From assembly GCA_002344055.1 (NCBI GenBank), contig DDTH01000007.1, forward strand, positions 29,131 through 93,130: 64,000 bases of DNA, read 5' to 3'. The notes beneath the pieces are model-generated. The model searched no databases, was not told the origin of the DNA, and saw only the letters and a program-made list of their open reading frames with translations. The position numbers and the translations under genes are program-made. Shown here one piece after another: positions 41,494 to 49,278 of the stretch; position 1 is the stretch's first letter, and every line of letters begins with the position of its first letter. The DNA comes from Sphingomonadales bacterium UBA2369 (GTDB lineage Bacteria > Pseudomonadota > Alphaproteobacteria > Sphingomonadales > Sphingomonadaceae).

Positions 41494-42024
41494 TCATTCC
41501 TCATCCGGAACAATCCCCGGGTCGGCGTCGATCAGCCGCCGGGCGAGGTCCATAGGATGGCCGGCGCGCAGCATCGCCGCAAAGGCCTTTTCGCGGCCCG
41601 GCCGGTCGGGAAGCTCCGCCGCGAACGGGCCGATCCGCTTTCGTTCCGCGAAGCGCAAAGCCGCTGCCCATGCGCCGTCGCGCGCTTCCTCCAGCGCCTC
41701 GGCCTTGTCCTCTTCGCCGATCCCAGCCGCGCGCAACGCCTGATCGACGCGGCGCGCGCCATAGCCGCGCCGGCCGAGCGCGCCCGCGCGCGCCGTCGCA
41801 AAGGCGGCGTCGTCGATATAGCCCAGTTCCACGAAGCGGTCCGCCAGGCCTTCCGCCTGCGGATGGCTCTCGCCTTCCCAGCCGCGCTCGCGCACTTTCC
41901 GGACGAGGTAGACGATCAGCTTCGCGCGGGTGACGGCGTAGCGCCCCACATAATGCAGCGCGAGCCGTTCCAGCCGCTCGGCATCGAGCGGTGGCGGTGG
42001 CGAAGAGCGGTTGCGATGCCCCAT
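41494..42024 (-). CDS. recX: Regulatory protein RecX
   Basis: The 176-residue helical protein fits RecX, which binds the RecA filament and blocks its extension. Recognisable three-helix units are ALHYVGRYAVTRAKLIVYLVRKV, LGYIDDAAFATARAGALGRRGYGARRV and QALRAAGIGEED. No recA lies adjacent, as is common in this group. Length is normal. Confidence 0.8.
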   Translation of the reverse strand: MGHRNRSSPPPPLDAERLERLALHYVGRYAVTRAKLIVYLVRKVRERGWEGESHPQAEGLADRFVELGYIDDAAFATARAGALGRRGYGARRVDQALRAAGIGEEDKAEALEEARDGAWAAALRFAERKRIGPFAAELPDRPGREKAFAAMLRAGHPMDLARRLIDADPGIVPDEE

Positions 42025-42152
42025 CGCCTTGTTTGTGCCACAGTGGAGCCTGAATATGAACGCGCCTGCCGCATTGGGCTAATTCCCGGTTCATGCCGCG
42101 ACGGCCAAAGCGCGTTTCCGAGCGGTAAGATGTTGAAAGGACTAGGTCGATC

Positions 42153-43901
42153 GTGACCGCGACTGCTGATTCCGAAGGCCCGACGCCCACCCCGACCGAC
42201 GACGGCAGTGTCCGCCGCTATGCGGATTTCGGCACGTTGGGCGAAGCGCTCGATTATGCGGCGCAGGGAAAACGCGGCCTGAATTTTCACGATGCCCGCG
42301 CGCGGTTGGAGCGCGCCTACCCCTATTCGAAGCTGCGCACCGACGCGCTCGCCGCCGCCCGCCGTCTGATCGCGCGCGGGGTGAAGCCGGGTGATCGCAT
42401 CGCGCTCATTGCGGAGACAGTGCCGGAATTCACCGCTCTGTTCTTCGGCGCTGTCTATGCTGGCGCCTGGCCAGTGCCGTTGCCGCTGCCGACCAGCTTC
42501 GGCGGCGCGCAGAGCTATATCGACCAGCTGAAGGTCCAGCTGGGCAGTTCCGATCCGAAATTGCTCTTCTGGCCGCCATCGCTGGCCGTCATGGCTTCGG
42601 CCGCGGCCGAGGAGGCCGGGGTCGAAGGGCTCGACTGGGCCGCGTTCGCGGCGGAGCCCGATGTCGAGGCGAAGCTGCCGGAAATGCAGCCCGACGACAT
42701 CGCCTATCTGCAATATTCGAGCGGCTCGACCCGCTTCCCGCATGGCGTGATCATCACGCATCGCCAGCTGCTCAGCAATCTGGCGGCGCACAGCCACGGC
42801 ATGAAATTGGGCGATGGCGACCGCGGCGTTTCGTGGCTGCCTTTCTATCACGACATGGGCCTGGTCGGCTGTCTGCTCTCGCCGGTCGCAAACCAGATGA
42901 GCGCCGATTATCTGAAGACCGAGGATTTTGCGCGCCGTCCGCTCGCCTGGCTCGACCTGATCAGCCGCCACGACGGCACGACGATGAGCTATGCGCCGAC
43001 CTTCGGCTACGACATCTGCGCGCGCCGCGTCTCCACCCAGATCGACGTCGCCGAGCGTTTCGACCTCTCCCGCTGGCGGGTTGCGGGCAATGGCGCGGAC
43101 ATGATCCGCCCGGATGTCATGCAGAATTTCGTCGATATTTTCGCGCCCGCCGGTTTCAACGCTAAGGCCTTCCTGCCGAGCTACGGTCTCGCGGAAGCCA
43201 CCCTCGCCGTCTCGATCATGCCGCCGGGCGAGGGCATCGTCGTCGAATTGGTCGAGGAAACGCTCCTCGCGGGCGGCACCGCTGGCGAGCGCAACCGGCC
43301 GCAGCGCTACCGGGCGATCGTCAATTGCGGCAAGCCGGCACTCGGCATGGAAATCGAGATCCGCTCCGAAGCCGGCGACGCGCTGGCCGAGCGCGAGATC
43401 GGCAAGGTCTGGTGCCGGGGCACGTCGGTGATGAGCGGCTATTTCCGCGACGATGAGGCCACCGCCGCCTGCATGGCCGACGGCTGGCTGGACACGGGCG
43501 ACATGGGCTACCTCAGCGACGGCTACATCTACATTGTCGGCCGCGCCAAGGACATGATCATTATCAACGGCAAGAATCACTGGCCACAGGATATCGAGTG
43601 GGCGGTGGAGCAATTGCCGGGCTTCAAGGCGGGCGACATCGCCGCTTTCTCGATCACCACGCAGGGCGGCGAAGAGACCCCGGCGGTGCTGGTCCAATGC
43701 CGCACCTCGGACCTGCAGGAGCGCGGCAAACTGAAGGAATTGATCCGCGAACGCGTCCGCGCCGTCACCGGCATCAATTGCGTGATCGAACTGATCCCGC
43801 CGCGGTCACTGCCGCGCACGAGTTCGGGGAAGCTTTCGCGGGCGAAGGCGCGGAAACTGTATCTGGAGGGCGAAATCCAGACCTACGACATCGCGGCGTA
43901 G
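42153..43901 (+). CDS. Fatty acyl-AMP ligase (FAAL)
   Basis: The 582-residue adenylate-forming enzyme has the AMP-binding signature YLQYSSGSTRFPHGVIITH and the A8-type DTGDMGYLSDGYIYIVGRAKDMI; the A10 lysine is in SSGKLSRAKARK. The extended N-terminus and inserted segment before the core resemble FAALs, which make acyl-AMP for transfer to carrier proteins rather than acyl-CoA. GTG is the start. No PKS, acyl carrier or sphingolipid (spt) gene is adjacent, so the acceptor is unknown. Confidence 0.83.
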   Translation: MTATADSEGPTPTPTDDGSVRRYADFGTLGEALDYAAQGKRGLNFHDARARLERAYPYSKLRTDALAAARRLIARGVKPGDRIALIAETVPEFTALFFGAVYAGAWPVPLPLPTSFGGAQSYIDQLKVQLGSSDPKLLFWPPSLAVMASAAAEEAGVEGLDWAAFAAEPDVEAKLPEMQPDDIAYLQYSSGSTRFPHGVIITHRQLLSNLAAHSHGMKLGDGDRGVSWLPFYHDMGLVGCLLSPVANQMSADYLKTEDFARRPLAWLDLISRHDGTTMSYAPTFGYDICARRVSTQIDVAERFDLSRWRVAGNGADMIRPDVMQNFVDIFAPAGFNAKAFLPSYGLAEATLAVSIMPPGEGIVVELVEETLLAGGTAGERNRPQRYRAIVNCGKPALGMEIEIRSEAGDALAEREIGKVWCRGTSVMSGYFRDDEATAACMADGWLDTGDMGYLSDGYIYIVGRAKDMIIINGKNHWPQDIEWAVEQLPGFKAGDIAAFSITTQGGEETPAVLVQCRTSDLQERGKLKELIRERVRAVTGINCVIELIPPRSLPRTSSGKLSRAKARKLYLEGEIQTYDIAA

Positions 43902-44537
43902 CTAGCGCCTGGAGACGCCTCGTGCCTCCGTTGGCGCCGGGTCGCCCGGATCCGCCGAGAGACGGAACACGAAGAAAGGCGGCGGCGGCGTGTCGCTGTC
44001 GAGGCTGGCCATCGTCCGGTCCGCGGCCGGGCGGACATGGTCAAGGCCGGTTGCGATGCAAAAGCCTTCGCCATCCTCCTGCCGTTCGGCACGGTCCTCG
44101 GGAGCGCAGAGCAAGGGAAATACTTCCAGCAGATGCTCGCCGACCCTGGCGATGCCGATCATATAGGCTTCGCCATTGCCGAATTCGCCGAGATAATGGC
44201 CCGACCGGATCGGGATCAGCCGCGCCTCGATGACGCCGTGCCCAGGCGACGACATTTCGTAGGTATGATCCTCCCACTTGCTGATCGAGCCGGTCGAGCC
44301 GGCCTGGCCCGTGGCGGGATCAACCTCGCAGAAGTGAACGACATCGCCCTCCACCGGATAGGTCAGACACCGCTCGCGCTGGTCCCGCGGTAGGCGCGCG
44401 GCCAGCCGGGTCTCGATCAATTGCGTGAAGCGGGTCGCACGCGATTCCGTCACTTCATGGCCATCGCCGAGCACAGGCTGCTCGGAAACATAACAGCCGC
44501 CCAGCAGCGCGGCGGCAAAAAGCGGCCAACAACGCAT
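43902..44537 (-). CDS. Hypothetical lipoprotein
   Basis: The 211-residue product has signal peptide and lipobox LLGGC (Cys15), then a domain rich in charged residues with Cys positions near CLTYP, HFCEV, PLLCAP and GFCIATG. It is convergent with the FAAL gene, stop to stop without gap. No family recognised; an exported envelope protein is likely. Confidence 0.65.
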   Translation of the reverse strand: MRCWPLFAAALLGGCYVSEQPVLGDGHEVTESRATRFTQLIETRLAARLPRDQRERCLTYPVEGDVVHFCEVDPATGQAGSTGSISKWEDHTYEMSSPGHGVIEARLIPIRSGHYLGEFGNGEAYMIGIARVGEHLLEVFPLLCAPEDRAERQEDGEGFCIATGLDHVRPAADRTMASLDSDTPPPPFFVFRLSADPGDPAPTEARGVSRR

Positions 44538-44602
44538 GCATTGCCCCCCGGTCTGCCCGCATCGACCGCGATCGGGCAGTCGCGGGAGCATATACAGGGG
44601 CG

Positions 44603-47236
44603 GTGAAGCTTGATAGCCCATGGCGGTCGGCGTGGATGGGGGGTCTCGCGCTTATGCGGTCTCGCGGGGGGAAAAGGCGGCCGGTCAGGCTGTTCTTGGC
44701 ATCGGCCATTTCGCTTTCGATATGGTGTGCGTCGAGTCCCGCCGCAGCGTGGGGGCTGAAAACACATGTCTGGATCGCGCGAGAGGTGATCGCCGACGTC
44801 AGCGATGACGGCGCCGTCACCATCGCCGGGCGGCGATACCGTGTCCCCTTGAACGTGCGGCGGGCCATTCAGGAACATCCGGAGCTGTTCATCGCCGGCG
44901 CGCTGGGCCCGGACGTCTATCCGGACCCGCTTGCCGGACAGACGACGACCCATCCCGGGGTCGAGAATGGCTGGCAGGCCGACGATTGGCTGCGGTGGAT
45001 CAGCCGGACCGGAAGCGCCTACGATCTGGCGGCCGATTCCGATGAGGTGCGGGACGATGCCGAAGGCCTGCGGCGGGTCGCCTTCGTCTACGGGTTCAAC
45101 GCCCATTTCGCCGGGGACATTTTTGCCCACAGCTATGTGAATGCCTATTCCGGCGGCACGTTCGATCTGCTCGACGGCGAACAGGATGTGGAGCGCCGGC
45201 ACGCCATCCTGGAACGCTATATCGACGCGCATTTGCCGCCCCCCGCCGGGGGCGCGATTGCATCCGCCGACGGCATGCGCCCACCGGTGGCATTCATCGC
45301 GGACCGGCTGATCCTGCAGAATGATGCCGGCGGCCAATATTTGCGGCCGCCAACCCTGCATTTGTGGGCGATGGGCGAGATGTATCGCCGCACCGGCGAC
45401 CTGGAATCCGGCCTGCGCGCGCTGGAAAAGCCGATCGACGATGCGATGGCAGCCTATGACCGAATTTACCGGACCTTGCAGGATCAGGTGTTCGGCGCCC
45501 GCGCCCAGGTCCATATCGCACAGGAGGGTCTGGAGAATGCGCGCAGGGCGCTGCAGCTCAAGCGCGATATCCTGGCGGCGGCCGAGCAGAAGCTGCGCGA
45601 GGCGCTGACCCTGCTGAACGCGCCCGAGGCCGTGTATCGGCAGATCGAGGACCTGACCCAGAAAATCAAGCGGCTGCGGGAAGCGATCCGGCCGGAGGAA
45701 ATCGTCCTGGACAATTTCGGAGCGCAATATCGCACGCTCCAGTCGGGCCTGACCAAGGCCTATGACAAGATCACCGATTTCATCTGCACGATCGTCGATC
45801 CGTTCGACTGGTTCGGGTGCGACCGGAAGCGCAACCGCCTGATCAGGGCCCATAACCGTATCGTGCGTAACCTGGATCGCCTCTGGAGCGCCTATCAACG
45901 CGCCTATCGCACGGTGGAAGACGCAATGCCGGAAATCCGTGAGGCCGAAGAAGAATTGATCGACCTGCGCCGCCGCTTTTCCGAAGCGACCCAGGGCATG
46001 GCCACGCAGGCGCTGCAACGCGCCGTAGACGTGGCCAATGCGGCAATCGATGCGCAGGAGTCCGTCGTCGCCTTTGCCGACAGGAGGCTCGCCGACCTTG
46101 GCCGGGCGCTCGAACGGGCCGAGGCCGAATTCGCGCCGGTCAGCGACATCATGGACCAGGCGCGGGAAGCGCTGAACATTTTCGGCACGATCCGCGCGCT
46201 GGTCAGCAATTGGCGCAACGACATGCGCATCGCCGCACGCCACTATGTCGAGGCGAGCTGGCGCGCCGGCTTCCTGATGTATCGCGGCGAGACCGGCGCG
46301 CTGTCGGAATATCTGCGCTGGTATCGCTGCTACGGCGCTGTGTTCGTGGGCGTGCCGCGCCAAGTGGGCGAGGCCGGCTGCCTGGCCGGCGACTTCGTCG
46401 TGAAGCTGCGGGACGAGTTCGACAGACTTTACGGCCGTCTGCCGGAGCCGCTGCGATGGCTGCTCAACCCGACGGGCGAGCTGAAGGACATGCTCAGGGA
46501 AAGGCTGGAGCCGCAGATCCAGGAAGCGACCACCCGCCTAGCCAATCTGATCGGCGAGCATAGTTCATTGGGCGAATTGATCATCGTTCTCGGCTATCCG
46601 GAACTGGCCACGCGCGACCGGCTGAATCGCATCTATGCCACCGATCTTGGCGGCACCGGCCTGATCCGCTTCGACGACGCCGCCAGCCTGATCGAGGCCG
46701 ATTCCGGCATGAACGTCGCGGGACGGGTCGATCCCCAGCGTTTCCCGGCGCTCGCGCATAGCGTGACGCTGGCAAAGCTCGCCCTCCTTGGCGACAGCGA
46801 GTTGAACCGGCTGATCCGCGATCTTTCCAATGGCTATGTCTCGCCGCGCTACGGCGCCAGCGTTTACCGGTTCCGCGAGCCGAACCAGACGATCCTGCAC
46901 GACATGGTCCGCAGCCTGGACGGCAATCATCAATGGCAGGCCTTCGGTCTGCCGCGCCCGCGCGCAGGCGGACCTGCGGAGACGCCGCGCGAGCTCCCGT
47001 TCGGGCGCAACGGCTTTGAAGACGGCAATAGGGGCTTGCGGATCTGGACCGACCCGGGCCTGCGCGAGCGCGTGTTCGCACGCCTGTTTCCTGGCGCGAT
47101 CATCGGCTCGCTGGGTAATCGGCCGGAACTTCAGCGCCCGCTTTACCCCTTTCCCCATTGTCCTGAGAACCCGTTCCCCAGCGCCCAGGACGCCTCGGGA
47201 GCACTGCAATCGAGCGACCCTGGTTGTTCCGACTGA
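44603..47236 (+). CDS. Large exported zinc-phospholipase-C-like protein with helical insertion
   Basis: The 877-residue product has a long signal peptide ending SSPAAA before Trp50. A mature N-terminal Trp is the hallmark of bacterial zinc-dependent phospholipase C, where it binds zinc. Further matching ligands are H55 in WGLKTHVW, D104 in GALGPDVYPD, H117, and H168/D172/H176 in NAHFAGDIFAHSY. From about 280 to 580 comes a heptad-like helical region with many Glu/Arg/Leu, then a further domain of 300 residues that I do not recognise. The catalytic core alone is normally 250-400 residues, so the rest is extra. Enzymatic activity is inferred. Confidence 0.75.
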   Translation: MKLDSPWRSAWMGGLALMRSRGGKRRPVRLFLASAISLSIWCASSPAAAWGLKTHVWIAREVIADVSDDGAVTIAGRRYRVPLNVRRAIQEHPELFIAGALGPDVYPDPLAGQTTTHPGVENGWQADDWLRWISRTGSAYDLAADSDEVRDDAEGLRRVAFVYGFNAHFAGDIFAHSYVNAYSGGTFDLLDGEQDVERRHAILERYIDAHLPPPAGGAIASADGMRPPVAFIADRLILQNDAGGQYLRPPTLHLWAMGEMYRRTGDLESGLRALEKPIDDAMAAYDRIYRTLQDQVFGARAQVHIAQEGLENARRALQLKRDILAAAEQKLREALTLLNAPEAVYRQIEDLTQKIKRLREAIRPEEIVLDNFGAQYRTLQSGLTKAYDKITDFICTIVDPFDWFGCDRKRNRLIRAHNRIVRNLDRLWSAYQRAYRTVEDAMPEIREAEEELIDLRRRFSEATQGMATQALQRAVDVANAAIDAQESVVAFADRRLADLGRALERAEAEFAPVSDIMDQAREALNIFGTIRALVSNWRNDMRIAARHYVEASWRAGFLMYRGETGALSEYLRWYRCYGAVFVGVPRQVGEAGCLAGDFVVKLRDEFDRLYGRLPEPLRWLLNPTGELKDMLRERLEPQIQEATTRLANLIGEHSSLGELIIVLGYPELATRDRLNRIYATDLGGTGLIRFDDAASLIEADSGMNVAGRVDPQRFPALAHSVTLAKLALLGDSELNRLIRDLSNGYVSPRYGASVYRFREPNQTILHDMVRSLDGNHQWQAFGLPRPRAGGPAETPRELPFGRNGFEDGNRGLRIWTDPGLRERVFARLFPGAIIGSLGNRPELQRPLYPFPHCPENPFPSAQDASGALQSSDPGCSD

Positions 47237-47281
47237 GTCTCGGACTTCGGTCAGGGCCGAAAACAACGCGGAAAGCGCTGC

Positions 47282-48322
47282 TTAGGCGTTTGCGGAAGCC
47301 GCCTTCTTCGCCTCGCTGAATCCCACCAGCCGGCGCGTTTCCTCGCACCACAATTTCAGCCGAACGGCGCTGAGGCTCTGCCACAGTGTCAGCCGGCTGA
47401 CCTGATGCAATTCCGGCCGGGCGCGCAGCACCTTCGGCAGATTGTAAAAGGGTATGCGGCTGGAGAGGTGGTGCACATGGTGCATGCCGATATTCGCGCT
47501 GATCCAGCGCAGCGGCTGGGGCAAAGCATAGTGGGAACTGCCGTGCAGCGCCGATTGGTGGAAATTCCAATCCTCGTCGCGGTCCCACACCGCACCTTCG
47601 AACTGGTGCTGAACGTAGAACAGCCAGACGCCTGCGGTCGCGGCAACGATGAGCACCGGCAAATATAGCAAGACGAACACCATCCAGCCCAGGAACACGA
47701 TCATCAATGCAATCGCGCCGCCAATGAACACATTGGTGCTCATGGTGCTGGCCCATGGCTTCCAGCCCTTGCGCATCAGGCCGAGCGGCAGGCGGAACTG
47801 GAACAGAAACAGGAAGGCCGGGCCGAAACCGAACAGAATCAGCGGGTTGCGGTACAGGCGGTAGGCCAGCCGCTTACGCAGCGGCAGGGCGCGATATTCG
47901 TTCAGCGTCAGCGTCGCGACATCGCCCATCCCGCGCTTGTCGAGATTGCCGGTGGTGGCGTGATGCAGCGCATGCGAGCGCTTGAAATAATCGTAAGGCG
48001 TGAAGGTGAAGATGCCGATCACCCGGCCCACCCAATCGTTCGCGGCACGGCTGCGGAAGAACGAGCCGTGACCGCAATCATGCTGGATCATGAAGAGCCG
48101 GACCAGCAATGCCCCGGCGGGCACACACAGCACGATCGCCGTCCAAAAGCCGATCGCGAACAGCACCCACATGCCGAACAGCAGGCCGAGGAACGGGATC
48201 GCCGTCACCGCCAGTTCGAACAGGCTCCGGCCGGTGGAGGAACGCGCGAAAGCCGCGATCTCCCGGTGCAGGGCGCGCGGGTCCATCGGCGCGGGCAAGC
48301 CGGCCGGGCTGTCTGTCGTCAT
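47282..48322 (-). CDS. Membrane fatty acid desaturase
   Basis: The 346-residue membrane di-iron desaturase has all three His boxes: HDCGH (near residue 81), HALHH (near 117) and HHVHH (near 280), with paired membrane helices between. This is the acyl-lipid or delta-12-type arrangement (DesA-like). The substrate position cannot be told from sequence. A small helical protein gene lies ten bases upstream. Confidence 0.88.
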   Translation of the reverse strand: MTTDSPAGLPAPMDPRALHREIAAFARSSTGRSLFELAVTAIPFLGLLFGMWVLFAIGFWTAIVLCVPAGALLVRLFMIQHDCGHGSFFRSRAANDWVGRVIGIFTFTPYDYFKRSHALHHATTGNLDKRGMGDVATLTLNEYRALPLRKRLAYRLYRNPLILFGFGPAFLFLFQFRLPLGLMRKGWKPWASTMSTNVFIGGAIALMIVFLGWMVFVLLYLPVLIVAATAGVWLFYVQHQFEGAVWDRDEDWNFHQSALHGSSHYALPQPLRWISANIGMHHVHHLSSRIPFYNLPKVLRARPELHQVSRLTLWQSLSAVRLKLWCEETRRLVGFSEAKKAASANA

Positions 48323-48332
48323 CGAGGCGTGC

Positions 48333-48554
48333 TTATTCGGCGGCCATGACCGGCATCGACGCCGCCGCCGCTGCCGCCTTCATCCGTTCGGTCTGCTCGC
48401 GGCTCTGCTCGTGCCGCTCGGCCCGCTCGGCCATTTGCGTCCATGCCTCAGCGGAGCGCAGGCAGCGTTCGCGGACATTGGCCAGCGCCGCGGCTTGCGC
48501 CTGCGCTTCCATGGCCCGGGCCTGGGTACGAAAAAACTCCGCCTGATTGCTCAT
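48333..48554 (-). CDS. Small helical hypothetical protein
   Basis: The 73-residue product is nearly all helix, with Ala, Glu and Arg repeats (QARAMEAQAQAAALANVRERC). It is upstream of the desaturase on the same strand with ten bases between. The sequence fits the small 'DUF-type' helical proteins typical of sphingomonads. No function. Confidence 0.55.
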   Translation of the reverse strand: MSNQAEFFRTQARAMEAQAQAAALANVRERCLRSAEAWTQMAERAERHEQSREQTERMKAAAAAASMPVMAAE

Positions 48555-48802
48555 CTAATGATTTCCATGGGCGCGGGGGCCGGTGGTGCAAGCGGGAGCG
48601 CGCCGAAGGATCGGAGGTCTCTCAGCCGCCGGCATGCTCAGCTGGAAAGGAGCCGACGATGACTCGGATATAGGCCCGCGCGCGCAAAATAACCAGCATG
48701 ACCGCGGCGGAGGCGGATGCGGCCGCGGATCGGCCTTAAAGGACTGCTTACCAATCGCCGTTATGGTCGCGGCCAATTCCGGCTGTTCCCATGGAGTGAC
48801 GC

Positions 48803-49186
48803 GTGCGCATCGCCATCCTTTTCGCGCCTTTGGCCCTGACCGCGTGCGGACTCGTGCAGAGCGAGCCCGAGGTCGAATATACCGAGACCAAGGGCCGCGT
48901 CGTGACCGTCAAGGATCAGTGCGAACTCGCCTTCCCGGACGGCAAGGGCGGCTCGGTCGGGCCGTGCAACGAAATCCTGCCCCGCTCCCGCGCGCAGGAG
49001 AATCGGGCCGCGACCGTCTATCGCAAGCTGGAGGTCACCTACGCCTACACCTCTCCCGCCGATGGCCAGATCTACCAGGGCAAGAATGACGTGCAGCAGC
49101 CCTTGTCGTCGCACGTGCCCCGGCCGGGCGAAAGCGTGGATGTCGAGGCGCACCCGCAGCACGCCATGGTCAGCCGCCTGCGCTAG
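48803..49186 (+). CDS. Hypothetical lipoprotein
   Basis: The 127-residue product has lipobox LTAC (Cys15). The mature domain contains TKGRVVTVKDQCELAFPDG and a beta-rich VEVTYAYTSPADGQIYQG-like stretch with two cysteines. It resembles small exported beta-barrel or SmpA/OmlA-unrelated envelope proteins, but no family is assigned. It precedes the GGDEF-EAL gene by 92 bases. Confidence 0.65.
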   Translation: MRIAILFAPLALTACGLVQSEPEVEYTETKGRVVTVKDQCELAFPDGKGGSVGPCNEILPRSRAQENRAATVYRKLEVTYAYTSPADGQIYQGKNDVQQPLSSHVPRPGESVDVEAHPQHAMVSRLR

Positions 49187-49278
49187 GTCTCCCGCAGGAT
49201 CCATTGCGCTGATTCTCAACAATTATGAGCCTAACGGTTTCCTAAGTTTTGGTCCGTAATGGTCGCGTCGAGAAAACC

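Noticed and set aside
41916..43697. 593-codon minus-strand frame opposite the fatty acyl-AMP ligase
   Set aside because: Shadow of the FAAL gene; the translated sequence has no domain signatures.
44450..46363. 637-codon minus-strand frame opposite the zinc-phospholipase-like gene
   Set aside because: The plus strand has a signal peptide and zinc motifs; the opposite frame has neither and is low complexity.
48555..48776. 73-codon minus-strand frame upstream of the small helical protein gene
   Set aside because: No ribosome site, Pro/Ser/Arg-rich low complexity and no family; the 248-base gap up to 48802 otherwise shows nothing I can support.
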